DNA from: Candidatus Omnitrophota bacterium
GTDB taxonomy: Bacteria > Omnitrophota > Gorgyraeia > Zapsychrales > Fredricksoniimonadaceae
Assembly: GCA_013285735.1 (NCBI GenBank)
Contig: JABDGZ010000017.1
Coordinates: 1-33,551, forward strand
Direction of reading: 5' to 3'
Length of the DNA stretch: 33,551 nucleotides
Both the position numbers and the translations under genes were made by a program. Within the stretch, counting starts at the first letter, position 1; the number at the start of each line of letters is the position of its first letter. Positions 25,119 to 33,551 of this stretch are shown piece after piece. The notes under the pieces are model-generated. The model had not been told where the DNA came from and did not search any database. It saw only the letters and a list, made by a program, of their open reading frames with translations.

Positions 25119-28100
25119 TTAAATGGGAGCCCTAGACCCCAATAATGATTTTATATCCGCGGGGTGCATGCTGATAAATACAGGGTCAATTTCGGACACG
25201 CCGTTACGCTCTACACGCGCGACCAAGGCCTGGTCCACATTAATCTTCACCCCACCGTTGCTATCTTTTTCGATGTGCAAGGCCTTATCCTCCTGGCTTA
25301 AATCGATACCACCATTTGGTGCAGGCTCAGCAAACAAAGGATTTGGACTACTACTCACTAAACTAACAATGTTGTTGGCCTTCAGCACATCAATAACCTT
25401 AATAATATCATTATAACGATTTTGATTTTGAGCATCAGGGGTTACTTTTTTCTTAATAGCTTCTTCAATTTCTTCCAAGATACTTGTATAAGTACCTGGA
25501 GCATGGGTTTCCACCGAAGGATGCGCGTAAAATGGTTCTAAAATTCTCATATAAGCATCAACATCACTGGTAATACCTGCAACTACTTCTCGAGATGGAG
25601 GATAACTTTTTAAAACATATTCACTTTGTATCCCTCTTGTAACTTTGCGTACCCAAATACTGTCTTGCGCGCCTGGCATTAATATCGACTCCTCATCTAA
25701 ACTGAGGTTCATAAATTGGGCTTGAAAAGCAACGGCTTCAACAGATAATTCTCTGGATTGCAAATTAATGCTGTACCTTAAATTGTTCAGTCCAGTGACT
25801 ATCAAAGCGCCTTTTTCAATATTAACATCCATATCTCCGTTATCGCTGGAAATAGAAGCCCTTGCCCTTAAATTACCAAAGCTTTTAAGAAAACCTTCTG
25901 CCTTGGTTTTATCCGCATCAGACAGGGGATTATCAGGATCCTTCGAGCCTTCTTCCAAAAATTGCCCTAAACGCCGTTCTAACATGCTAAATAATGAACC
26001 TTGTTCGTTTACTCCGCCGGTGAACACATGTTTATCCAATAGAGTTACAGTTTCACCACTACTTCTATCTATTAAATACGTCGCTGACTGCGTAGCCACT
26101 TCCCCATTTTTATCATACGAACCTAGATCTAATTTCACGTATAAATTACCACCTAATAACTGTCCAACAAATAACTTAATCAAACCATCATCAAGCACGA
26201 TTTGTAGAGGAACATGATTTAATATCTCCTTGGTTTGAGCCTCTAAACCAACTAATATTTTTGCATCCTCTGGTGAGTTTTGTTCTGCCCTCGCTAAAAA
26301 ATCCAGTGCTTGATTTAAAATTTGTGTCCATTGCGGTGTCCATGGTTCAAATGTACCACTATTGGAACCAGACACCTGGGTCACTTGCCCTGTATGAGTA
26401 ACATCAATATCATAACTGGATAATCGCCCATTGAAGGTATCCTGTGCCGTTATTTTAAAACCACTCAGCATTGGTTCGATGACTAGATTGGGTTCCCCAT
26501 TTTTTCCGGCAATCCTGATTGGTGCTTTAGCCAATACGGCATTGACCGCAGCAATACAAACATTCTTTTGAACATTATTGGAAGTATTTTTATCCGCCTT
26601 CAAAGAATCTATCACACTACCCCAAAACCCTTTCCATTGCTCTAATCCAGGTTCAAGTTTAATTTCCTTTCCATCTTTTTGAGACAACACATCACCTGTT
26701 TCAATACTTCCCGTAGGATTCAAAGGCCCATTTGACTTAACAGTACCATCGGACGGATTTATGGAAAATGTCCCACCATTGTTTCCGTTAGAAACAACTA
26801 AAGGCTGGGGATTTGACCTTTCATTGATATCATCAAAATCCTTCCGCAAAAGATCCACATCTCTAGGCCTTGCCCGTGCCACCGCGTCAAGAAGAATACT
26901 CTTAAGTCTTTCTACAGTTTTCCTCCATAAACTTGTCAGGGGCATTGATTCTGATACCTTATCCCCTGTTTCAGCGGTACTATCTTGTACATTATCCGTA
27001 TCTTTATCAAAACTGATTGTTTCCGAATTTCCTAATCCCTCAAACGCTTGAACTTTTATAATCTTTCCCGTCCTGTTAACTTTAAAACCAGTCCCAACTA
27101 ATTCTCCACCAGGAATAATAATACTATGCGATTCCTGAGTTTGCACTTTCGCCACCACCGGCGGCGGGGATTTAACTTGATTTTTTGTTTTTGATGTTCC
27201 TTGTGTTGTTGCTGCTGCCATTGGGCTTAAAAGTGCCGCACCTGCAACAACCCCTAAAAATTTCTTACTAGCTGTCATCGATCCGTCAGATAAAAAACCT
27301 GTAGCGTATTGCCGTCCGGGGGCAGCAAAGATGGTTAGAAGAAGATCTTTTTTAGCACTGAACCAGTCCTTAATGGAAAGCAGTGCGTGATGAAATTTCA
27401 AATACCGCAAACCACTATACCCACCAGAAAAATATTTGCGAGGCAAGGCCTCCTGTGTCACGGGATCTACATCTTCCTGAATATAGTTAAATACACCTTT
27501 CTTGTAGGCTCTTAAATATTGATGATAAATTTGGTCTGGGGATAAGTCCTGGTTCTGGATTCCCGCTTTCGCGGGAATGACATTAGACGAGCGGCGTTCT
27601 ATGCCTTTGACCATGCTTCTATTGGCATATACTTGATTGAGCAAGGCTTGCTTTAGGTTGCGTTTGAACCACACAGCCAATACTTGAGCATAAAAAATCT
27701 GGCGCAGGGTGGCAAAATTCTTGCCTTCGTTGACTTCTTTTTCGATTTCGGGGAGGACTACTTGACGGATGATAGTTGAACCTAAAGAATGCATGTCATT
27801 GGTTGTTCTTTTAGAGATTGCTTCGTCGCCCTGCGGGCTTCTCGCAATGACGCCAGATATAGCGTTGTGCTTAGTTAGCGATAGATAATCTTCTTCTAGC
27901 ATTACTTTTAAATGACTGCTGACGATGAAGGCTGTTTGGCCGTGTTCGTAGATGCCGGCTTCTTGGGGAACTATCCATACTTTATTAAAGGTATTAATCG
28001 GAATTTGGGTGGTGCCGTACATCGCTTTGGCCTTAGCATATACTTGCGCCCAAAATGTTTTGCCTAAGGACTTCTGCGGATATATTAGGGAAGCGGTCAA

Positions 28101-28568
28101 TTGCTTGAGCATATAATCCTGGGCTAATAAATCGCGACCCATAGCTGTGACACCCAAAGATTCAGGAATCATCCGGTCTTTTTCATAAGGGCTTAGGTTG
28201 ACCCAAATATCTTTGTCCGGTAAGGTCAACGAAGCAAAAAAATACTTGATCATGCGTAGAGATTCATCTCTCAGTTGTTCTTTATACTGGATTCCCGCTT
28301 TCGCGGGAATGACAGTTTTTTCATCACCAGGGTCTACTATGAAATCAAATAAGAAGGGATTGTCTTGATGGACTGTTAAACCTTTGATCAAAGCTGGCTC
28401 AAAGCTGGAACTAACTGAAACCATGGTGCCAGGTGTAGGCATCCAAGGCATCTGTTCATTAGAAGACACTTGTGCATAGGCTTGAAAATTTACAGAAGTA
28501 CTGATAAAAGCAAGTAAAATAGCTATAGAAATAGATTTTCGTAATTGTCTGTGCATACTTACGGACAT
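25119..28568 (-). CDS. Giant secreted modular protein, paralog of 505..3204 at both termini, with a distinct repeat-bearing centre
   Basis: 1149 aa; signal peptide ISIAILLAFISTSVNFQAYAQ; strong SD AGGAGGGAG before ATG; N-module and C-terminal NGGIDLSQEDKALHIEKDSNGGVKINVD...PVFISMHPADIKSLLG align to the 899-aa protein. Confidence 0.85.
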   Translation of the reverse strand: MSVSMHRQLRKSISIAILLAFISTSVNFQAYAQVSSNEQMPWMPTPGTMVSVSSSFEPALIKGLTVHQDNPFLFDFIVDPGDEKTVIPAKAGIQYKEQLRDESLRMIKYFFASLTLPDKDIWVNLSPYEKDRMIPESLGVTAMGRDLLAQDYMLKQLTASLIYPQKSLGKTFWAQVYAKAKAMYGTTQIPINTFNKVWIVPQEAGIYEHGQTAFIVSSHLKVMLEEDYLSLTKHNAISGVIARSPQGDEAISKRTTNDMHSLGSTIIRQVVLPEIEKEVNEGKNFATLRQIFYAQVLAVWFKRNLKQALLNQVYANRSMVKGIERRSSNVIPAKAGIQNQDLSPDQIYHQYLRAYKKGVFNYIQEDVDPVTQEALPRKYFSGGYSGLRYLKFHHALLSIKDWFSAKKDLLLTIFAAPGRQYATGFLSDGSMTASKKFLGVVAGAALLSPMAAATTQGTSKTKNQVKSPPPVVAKVQTQESHSIIIPGGELVGTGFKVNRTGKIIKVQAFEGLGNSETISFDKDTDNVQDSTAETGDKVSESMPLTSLWRKTVERLKSILLDAVARARPRDVDLLRKDFDDINERSNPQPLVVSNGNNGGTFSINPSDGTVKSNGPLNPTGSIETGDVLSQKDGKEIKLEPGLEQWKGFWGSVIDSLKADKNTSNNVQKNVCIAAVNAVLAKAPIRIAGKNGEPNLVIEPMLSGFKITAQDTFNGRLSSYDIDVTHTGQVTQVSGSNSGTFEPWTPQWTQILNQALDFLARAEQNSPEDAKILVGLEAQTKEILNHVPLQIVLDDGLIKLFVGQLLGGNLYVKLDLGSYDKNGEVATQSATYLIDRSSGETVTLLDKHVFTGGVNEQGSLFSMLERRLGQFLEEGSKDPDNPLSDADKTKAEGFLKSFGNLRARASISSDNGDMDVNIEKGALIVTGLNNLRYSINLQSRELSVEAVAFQAQFMNLSLDEESILMPGAQDSIWVRKVTRGIQSEYVLKSYPPSREVVAGITSDVDAYMRILEPFYAHPSVETHAPGTYTSILEEIEEAIKKKVTPDAQNQNRYNDIIKVIDVLKANNIVSLVSSSPNPLFAEPAPNGGIDLSQEDKALHIEKDSNGGVKINVDQALVARVERNGVSEIDPVFISMHPADIKSLLGSRAPI
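27555..27582. repeat. dRS3-like palindromic element, copy 8 (in frame in 1149-aa CDS)
   Basis: Same 28 nt; encodes VIPAKAGIQ. Confidence 0.95.
27816..27851. repeat. Second palindromic family, copy D, in frame in 1149-aa CDS
   Basis: GATTGCTTCGTCGCCCTGCGGGCTTCTCGCAATGAC; encodes VIARSPQGDEAIS on minus; absent from the paralog. Confidence 0.85.
28287..28314. repeat. dRS3-like palindromic element, copy 9 (in frame in 1149-aa CDS)
   Basis: Same 28 nt; encodes VIPAKAGIQ. Confidence 0.95.
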
Positions 28569-28641
28569 ACTCCCTCCTAAACATAAGTATGCACCATTTT
28601 TTGGGATTTGGCTATTTTTTGAATGGTTTGAAAGGAACGTG

Positions 28642-30102
<1,461 letters not shown>

Positions 30103-30113
30103 CTAAAACGTGC

Positions 30114-30141
30114 CTGGATTCCCGCTTTCGCGGGAATGACA
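30114..30141. repeat. dRS3-like palindromic element, copy 10 (atpG / atpD spacer)
   Basis: CTGGATTCCCGCTTTCGCGGGAATGACA. Confidence 0.95.
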
Positions 30142-30150
30142 TTTTTATAA

Positions 30151-31005
30151 TTATTTAGTGACCATCATTCTGGCAGAAAAGACTTCGCGTAAGCTTTTAT
30201 CGATATCATTACGCTTGGCTTTGCGGTATTTTAATTTGACCGCATCCCGCTCCTTGCGCATCTTGCCCAAACTGTTATCCAATTGCTGGGATTGTGCTGC
30301 TGCCGCAGCTAAATTGGTATCAAAGAAAATTTCATAAATCTTGGACGACAACCACAGGTCCGCTAAATAACCAGTCATGTCCACAGGATCTGATTCTTCC
30401 AGCACTTGACGGAAACTCTCGACGGTCTGGGCTTGCTTAGGCAACAAATCTTCACAAGGCAGTAACTTGACTGCACGGGGCTTGGTAACGGTAAAATCTT
30501 TGGGCCATGGATAAACCAAGGTGACCTTCCCCATCCTGCCTTCCATCACTTCTTTAACCAAATATGTTTTGATGTCCACAGCCACTTCGTATAAGCCGCG
30601 GTCCTCAACATCTTCCCAGGACTTAAGAATTTTTTGCCCCATGCTCTCGAGCTTCATCACGCCTTTTTTTCCAACTACGACAAACTGGGCTTGAGGATTT
30701 TTTTCTTTTTCCTCCAAGGCACGCGCGACAACACGGCTGTTAAGATCACCGACGAACCCGCGTTCAGTTGAAATCACCAGAATCACTGAATTGGGACTGC
30801 TATTATTAACTAATGGGTGTTGGACCGTAGAATAACCGACTAAACTAAAAAACTCTGTAAAAGACTCGTTAAAACGATTGAATTTAACCTTACCCGCTGC
30901 CATGGCATGGTATTTCATGTCCGCGACGTCTTTAAGGACCTGGATCAGGTCCACCAGTTCGCGGACTTCACCGACTTCTACCTTGACCTTGCTGGCTTTA
31001 CCCAT
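30151..31005 (-). CDS. atpG: F-type ATP synthase subunit gamma
   Basis: ILVISTERGFVGDLNSRVV (canonical ...tSDrGLcGglN...), C-terminal SQQLDNSLGKMRKERDAVKLKYRKAKRNDIDKSLREVFSA. Confidence 0.85.
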   Translation of the reverse strand: MGKASKVKVEVGEVRELVDLIQVLKDVADMKYHAMAAGKVKFNRFNESFTEFFSLVGYSTVQHPLVNNSSPNSVILVISTERGFVGDLNSRVVARALEEKEKNPQAQFVVVGKKGVMKLESMGQKILKSWEDVEDRGLYEVAVDIKTYLVKEVMEGRMGKVTLVYPWPKDFTVTKPRAVKLLPCEDLLPKQAQTVESFRQVLEESDPVDMTGYLADLWLSSKIYEIFFDTNLAAAAAQSQQLDNSLGKMRKERDAVKLKYRKAKRNDIDKSLREVFSARMMVTK

Positions 31006-31025
31006 ATTTTAGATTAGTCTTGTTA

Positions 31026-31051
31026 TGGATTCCCGCTTTCGCGGGAATGAC
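31026..31051. repeat. dRS3-like palindromic element, copy 11 (b-delta / atpG spacer)
   Basis: TGGATTCCCGCTTTCGCGGGAATGAC. Confidence 0.95.
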
Positions 31052-31085
31052 GAACAATTGTGAGTGTCGGTCAATACGACCACAC

Positions 31086-31838
31086 TCAAGTTGTATACTG
31101 TTTCTCTATTTGTTGCTTTAATGAGTTCGCGGATTCCCTTAGGGCATTTTGCAAACTGCCGTCAAGCTGAAGACTTTCAAACATTAAAATAACGCCCCCT
31201 GCCACCTTCGGGTCAATTTTTGGATTTAATTTAATGTCCCGGGAAAGTTTGTCTTTAAATACTTTTGATATATCCCCTAATAAAGATTCAGGTATCGCCG
31301 TCGCAGAAACCACATCCGCAATCTTTATATCCGCACCGATACGGCTCATATCGACCTGGTTTAATTTTTCAATAAATTCAGCCACCAAATGCTTGTCCAG
31401 GACATCTTTGACCTTGGCACTTAAAATTTCCAGGATGATGCCCGCTGCATAATCAACGATCTTGAGTTCCATCGTCTTTTCCACTTCACGGCGGATCTGC
31501 TCACGGGCGTTTTGGGCCTTGGTGATGATTTCTTCTGCCTCTGCACGGGCTTTATTGATCATCTCATCCTTCTGCTTGGTCGTCTGCTCTTCTAACTCCT
31601 GTCGCATTTTCTTTTCCATGAGGTCTAATTCTTTATTGCGCCTCTGCAATTCAGCATCTGCTTCTTTAATCTTTTGGTTTAATTCGGCCTCCCTTTTGCG
31701 GGCGGCTTCGGCATCACGGTCCAGGCGCTGTTTGGCCCCGTCCACAGTCTTGATCAAAACCATATAAAGAGCAAAAATGATCCCGCCGGAAATGACCACC
31801 GTCAAAATCAAAAATTGAATTATCAAATTCCATCCCAT
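31086..31838 (-). CDS. F-type ATP synthase b-delta fusion-like subunit
   Basis: MGWNLIIQFLILTVVISGG TM, long charged coiled coil, then delta C-terminal-like NPKIDPKVAGGVILMFESLQLDGSLQNALRE. Start corrected from 31898. Confidence 0.75.
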   Translation of the reverse strand: MGWNLIIQFLILTVVISGGIIFALYMVLIKTVDGAKQRLDRDAEAARKREAELNQKIKEADAELQRRNKELDLMEKKMRQELEEQTTKQKDEMINKARAEAEEIITKAQNAREQIRREVEKTMELKIVDYAAGIILEILSAKVKDVLDKHLVAEFIEKLNQVDMSRIGADIKIADVVSATAIPESLLGDISKVFKDKLSRDIKLNPKIDPKVAGGVILMFESLQLDGSLQNALRESANSLKQQIEKQYTT

Positions 31839-31870
31839 ATAAAACTCTCCTATCTCTATTAATTCTGTTA

Positions 31871-31897
31871 TGGATTCCCGCTTACGCGGGAATGACA
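31871..31897. repeat. dRS3-like palindromic element, copy 12 (c2 / b-delta spacer), loop variant
   Basis: TGGATTCCCGCTTACGCGGGAATGACA; one loop substitution, arms intact. Confidence 0.95.
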
Positions 31898-31909
31898 AAG
31901 GCTAAAACT

Positions 31910-32152
31910 TCACACATTTTGGATGTTATATAAAAACATAAATAAACCAATCAATAATACGAACGAAATCATCTCTACTAAAAAAATCTTCCAGCCAGCT
32001 GATGCCTGGATTTGGGCGCTTTTAGACGGGTGATTGCCCAGATCATTGATCATCTTCGATCCCCATAAACCTACAAAAAAACATGGCACGGCTACAGCCA
32101 CCAGGAACATAAGGATCATTTCGAAACCTTGAAACCAATGCTTAAATCCCAA
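31910..32152 (-). CDS. Second, divergent ATP synthase c-like subunit
   Basis: 80 aa helical hairpin; loop NDLGNHPSKS and FLVEMIS Glu align to the neighbouring c subunit (KALGRNPSAASK / VFVEAIS). Confidence 0.7.
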   Translation of the reverse strand: MGFKHWFQGFEMILMFLVAVAVPCFFVGLWGSKMINDLGNHPSKSAQIQASAGWKIFLVEMISFVLLIGLFMFLYNIQNV

Positions 32153-32185
32153 TGTTCCCTGTTCCTTTCTTGGCGAAGGCTTTCG

Positions 32186-32413
32186 CTAATGCCCTCGGGT
32201 TGAAAATAACTGAAATATAATAAGGATCGCCACAATAGAAATAGCTTCCACAAAGACCAGCATGATCGCCATGCCTACAAATATCTTGGACGCTGCCGAA
32301 GGGTTACGACCTAAGGCTTTGATAACCGCATAACCCAATACAGCGATAACAATAGAGGGACCCATGACGGCGATAAACATGATTGTTAGGATGATAAACG
32401 TTTCGGCTACCAT
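32186..32413 (-). CDS. atpE: F-type ATP synthase subunit c
   Basis: 75 aa helical hairpin; LGRNPSAASK polar loop and membrane Glu in VFVEAIS. Confidence 0.85.
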   Translation of the reverse strand: MVAETFIILTIMFIAVMGPSIVIAVLGYAVIKALGRNPSAASKIFVGMAIMLVFVEAISIVAILIIFQLFSTRGH

Positions 32414-32443
32414 GTGATTATTCCCACCTTATTAATTCTGTTA

Positions 32444-32470
32444 TGGATTCCCGCTTTCGCGGGAATGACA
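32444..32470. repeat. dRS3-like palindromic element, copy 13 (epsilon / c spacer)
   Basis: TGGATTCCCGCTTTCGCGGGAATGACA. Confidence 0.95.
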
Positions 32471-32482
32471 GTCTATTATGCT

Positions 32483-32785
32483 TTAATGCTTAGCTGGTTG
32501 TTCTGTTGGTTTTTGGGCTGCTGCTAGCGTCTTTTCGCTTTCTTCCACTAATATAGTGCATTCATTGGCAAAGAAACGTAAAATTCCAGATTGTATTGGT
32601 ATCTTCTTTTTCCAATCAACAATAATGTCACCCTTTTGGACCAAACCTATCAAGGGATAATGATACGCTAAAAGTTCGTACTCCGTGCGGTCCCCGATGA
32701 TATATAAACTGTTGACTTCGCTTTCAAAAATTAAATTCTTGGGACTTAAAATAACACAACGAAAATTGTTTTTAAATTTAGCCAT
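32483..32785 (-). CDS. atpC: F-type ATP synthase subunit epsilon (short; beta-sandwich domain only)
   Basis: FRCVILSPKNLIFESEVNSLYIIGDRTEYELLAYHYPLIGLVQKGDI. TAATG overlap with the alpha stop codon. Confidence 0.8.
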   Translation of the reverse strand: MAKFKNNFRCVILSPKNLIFESEVNSLYIIGDRTEYELLAYHYPLIGLVQKGDIIVDWKKKIPIQSGILRFFANECTILVEESEKTLAAAQKPTEQPAKH

Positions 32786-33551
32786 TATTTCTTAGCACCA
32801 GCCATCGGCGCGTCTTCGTAATCGTCAAACTTGTCTGTCGTTGCTTTTGCGCGCCTGCCTATGATGTCCTGGACATACACCGTTGCCAAATCAGTAATGC
32901 CTTTTTCGACCTCAGGCTCTAGCTTGCGTTTTTCACGGATCAATTTTAAAAGCTCAGGTTTGTTTTTACTGGCGTATTCAAAAAGTTCTTCTTGGAACAC
33001 GCGCACTTCAGGAATAGTCAATTCATTCATCATCTTCTTGTTAAACGCATAAAAAATAATGACCTGGACTTCCTGGGGAACAGGCTTGTCCTTGTCCTGA
33101 CGGAGAATCTCCGTCAAAATAGCTCCCCGCTTGAGTTTTTCAATTGTTTCATCAGAATGACCGCTGGTTTTTAATTTTGATATACGCAATAGTTCACGGT
33201 ACTGCAAGTATTCCAAACGTAATGGGCCCGAAAGGTTCTTGATCGCGGACCATTGCACCTTAGACCCGACCCTGGACACGGATAACCCTAAATCCAACGC
33301 AGGCTTTTGGCCTTCACCAAAAAGAGTGGAACTCAAATAAATTTGCCCGTCAGTCATGGAAACTAAATTGGATGGCACGAAAGCTGTCAAATCCCCTTCC
33401 AGGATTTCAACAATCGGGAAAAAGGTGATCGATCCACCACCCCGCTTTTCATCCAAATAGCAGGCACGCTCAATCATCTTTGAATGCAGATAAAAAATAT
33501 CCCCCGGATAAGAGTCGCGTCCCGGCGGACGGCCTAACAAAAGTGAAATCT
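32785..33551 (-). CDS. atpA: F-type ATP synthase subunit alpha, C-terminal part (5' end outside the window)
   Basis: ISLLLGRPPGRDSYPGDIFYLHSKMIERA...GGGSITFFPIVEILEGDLTAFVPSNLVSMTDGQIYLSSTLF...GLSVSRVG. Frame stays open to the window edge. Confidence 0.95.
   Translation of the reverse strand, partial: ISLLLGRPPGRDSYPGDIFYLHSKMIERACYLDEKRGGGSITFFPIVEILEGDLTAFVPSNLVSMTDGQIYLSSTLFGEGQKPALDLGLSVSRVGSKVQWSAIKNLSGPLRLEYLQYRELLRISKLKTSGHSDETIEKLKRGAILTEILRQDKDKPVPQEVQVIIFYAFNKKMMNELTIPEVRVFQEELFEYASKNKPELLKLIREKRKLEPEVEKGITDLATVYVQDIIGRRAKATTDKFDDYEDAPMAGAKK

Noticed and set aside
25768-26217. 149-aa plus-strand ORF, also 25123..25416 and 26761..27051
   Set aside because: Antisense to the 1149-aa protein; low-complexity Ser/Leu-rich shadow ORFs.
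32153-32185. Small GCGAA/TTCGC hairpin in the c/c2 spacer
   Set aside because: Only 5 bp arms; not clearly related to the repeat families.

Overview
The window reads as one contig from a Gram-negative-type genome. Protein style suggests Omnitrophota/OP3, but that is inference. Most genes are on the minus strand. From low to high coordinate: the 5' part of an L,D-transpeptidase-like lipoprotein; a large secreted protein with an internal poly(A)-polymerase-head/nucleotidyltransferase-like domain; a DAACS symporter; a NUDIX hydrolase; a GST; a GH26-like glycosidase; a FUSC-like membrane protein; a PIG-L deacetylase; a GNAT. A plus-strand pair follows (trypsin-like protease and STT3/PglB-like oligosaccharyltransferase), then a secreted glycosidase-like protein and a Fic protein. 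Next is a T2SS operon (gspE, F, a gluzincin metallopeptidase, G, I, J, K, L, M-like, TPR protein), a second giant secreted protein, and most of an F-type ATP synthase operon with unusual gene order, two c-like subunits and a b-delta fusion. Four families of palindromic elements overlay this. (i) At least 13 copies of a 27-28 nt element, (C)TGGATTCCCGCTTTCGCGGGAATGACA, all in the same orientation; many sit between cistrons and four lie in frame (VIPAKAGIQ) at equivalent sites of the two giant paralogs. (ii) Four copies of a GATTGC...GCAATGAC element, several translated in or near signal peptides. (iii) Two copies of a ~187 nt long palindrome. (iv) One ~151 nt palindrome containing a terminator-like hairpin. 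The most notable signals are the in-frame repeats, the modular giant-protein family (shared N and C modules, different centres), the repeat nest inside the T2SS operon, and the atypical ATP synthase.
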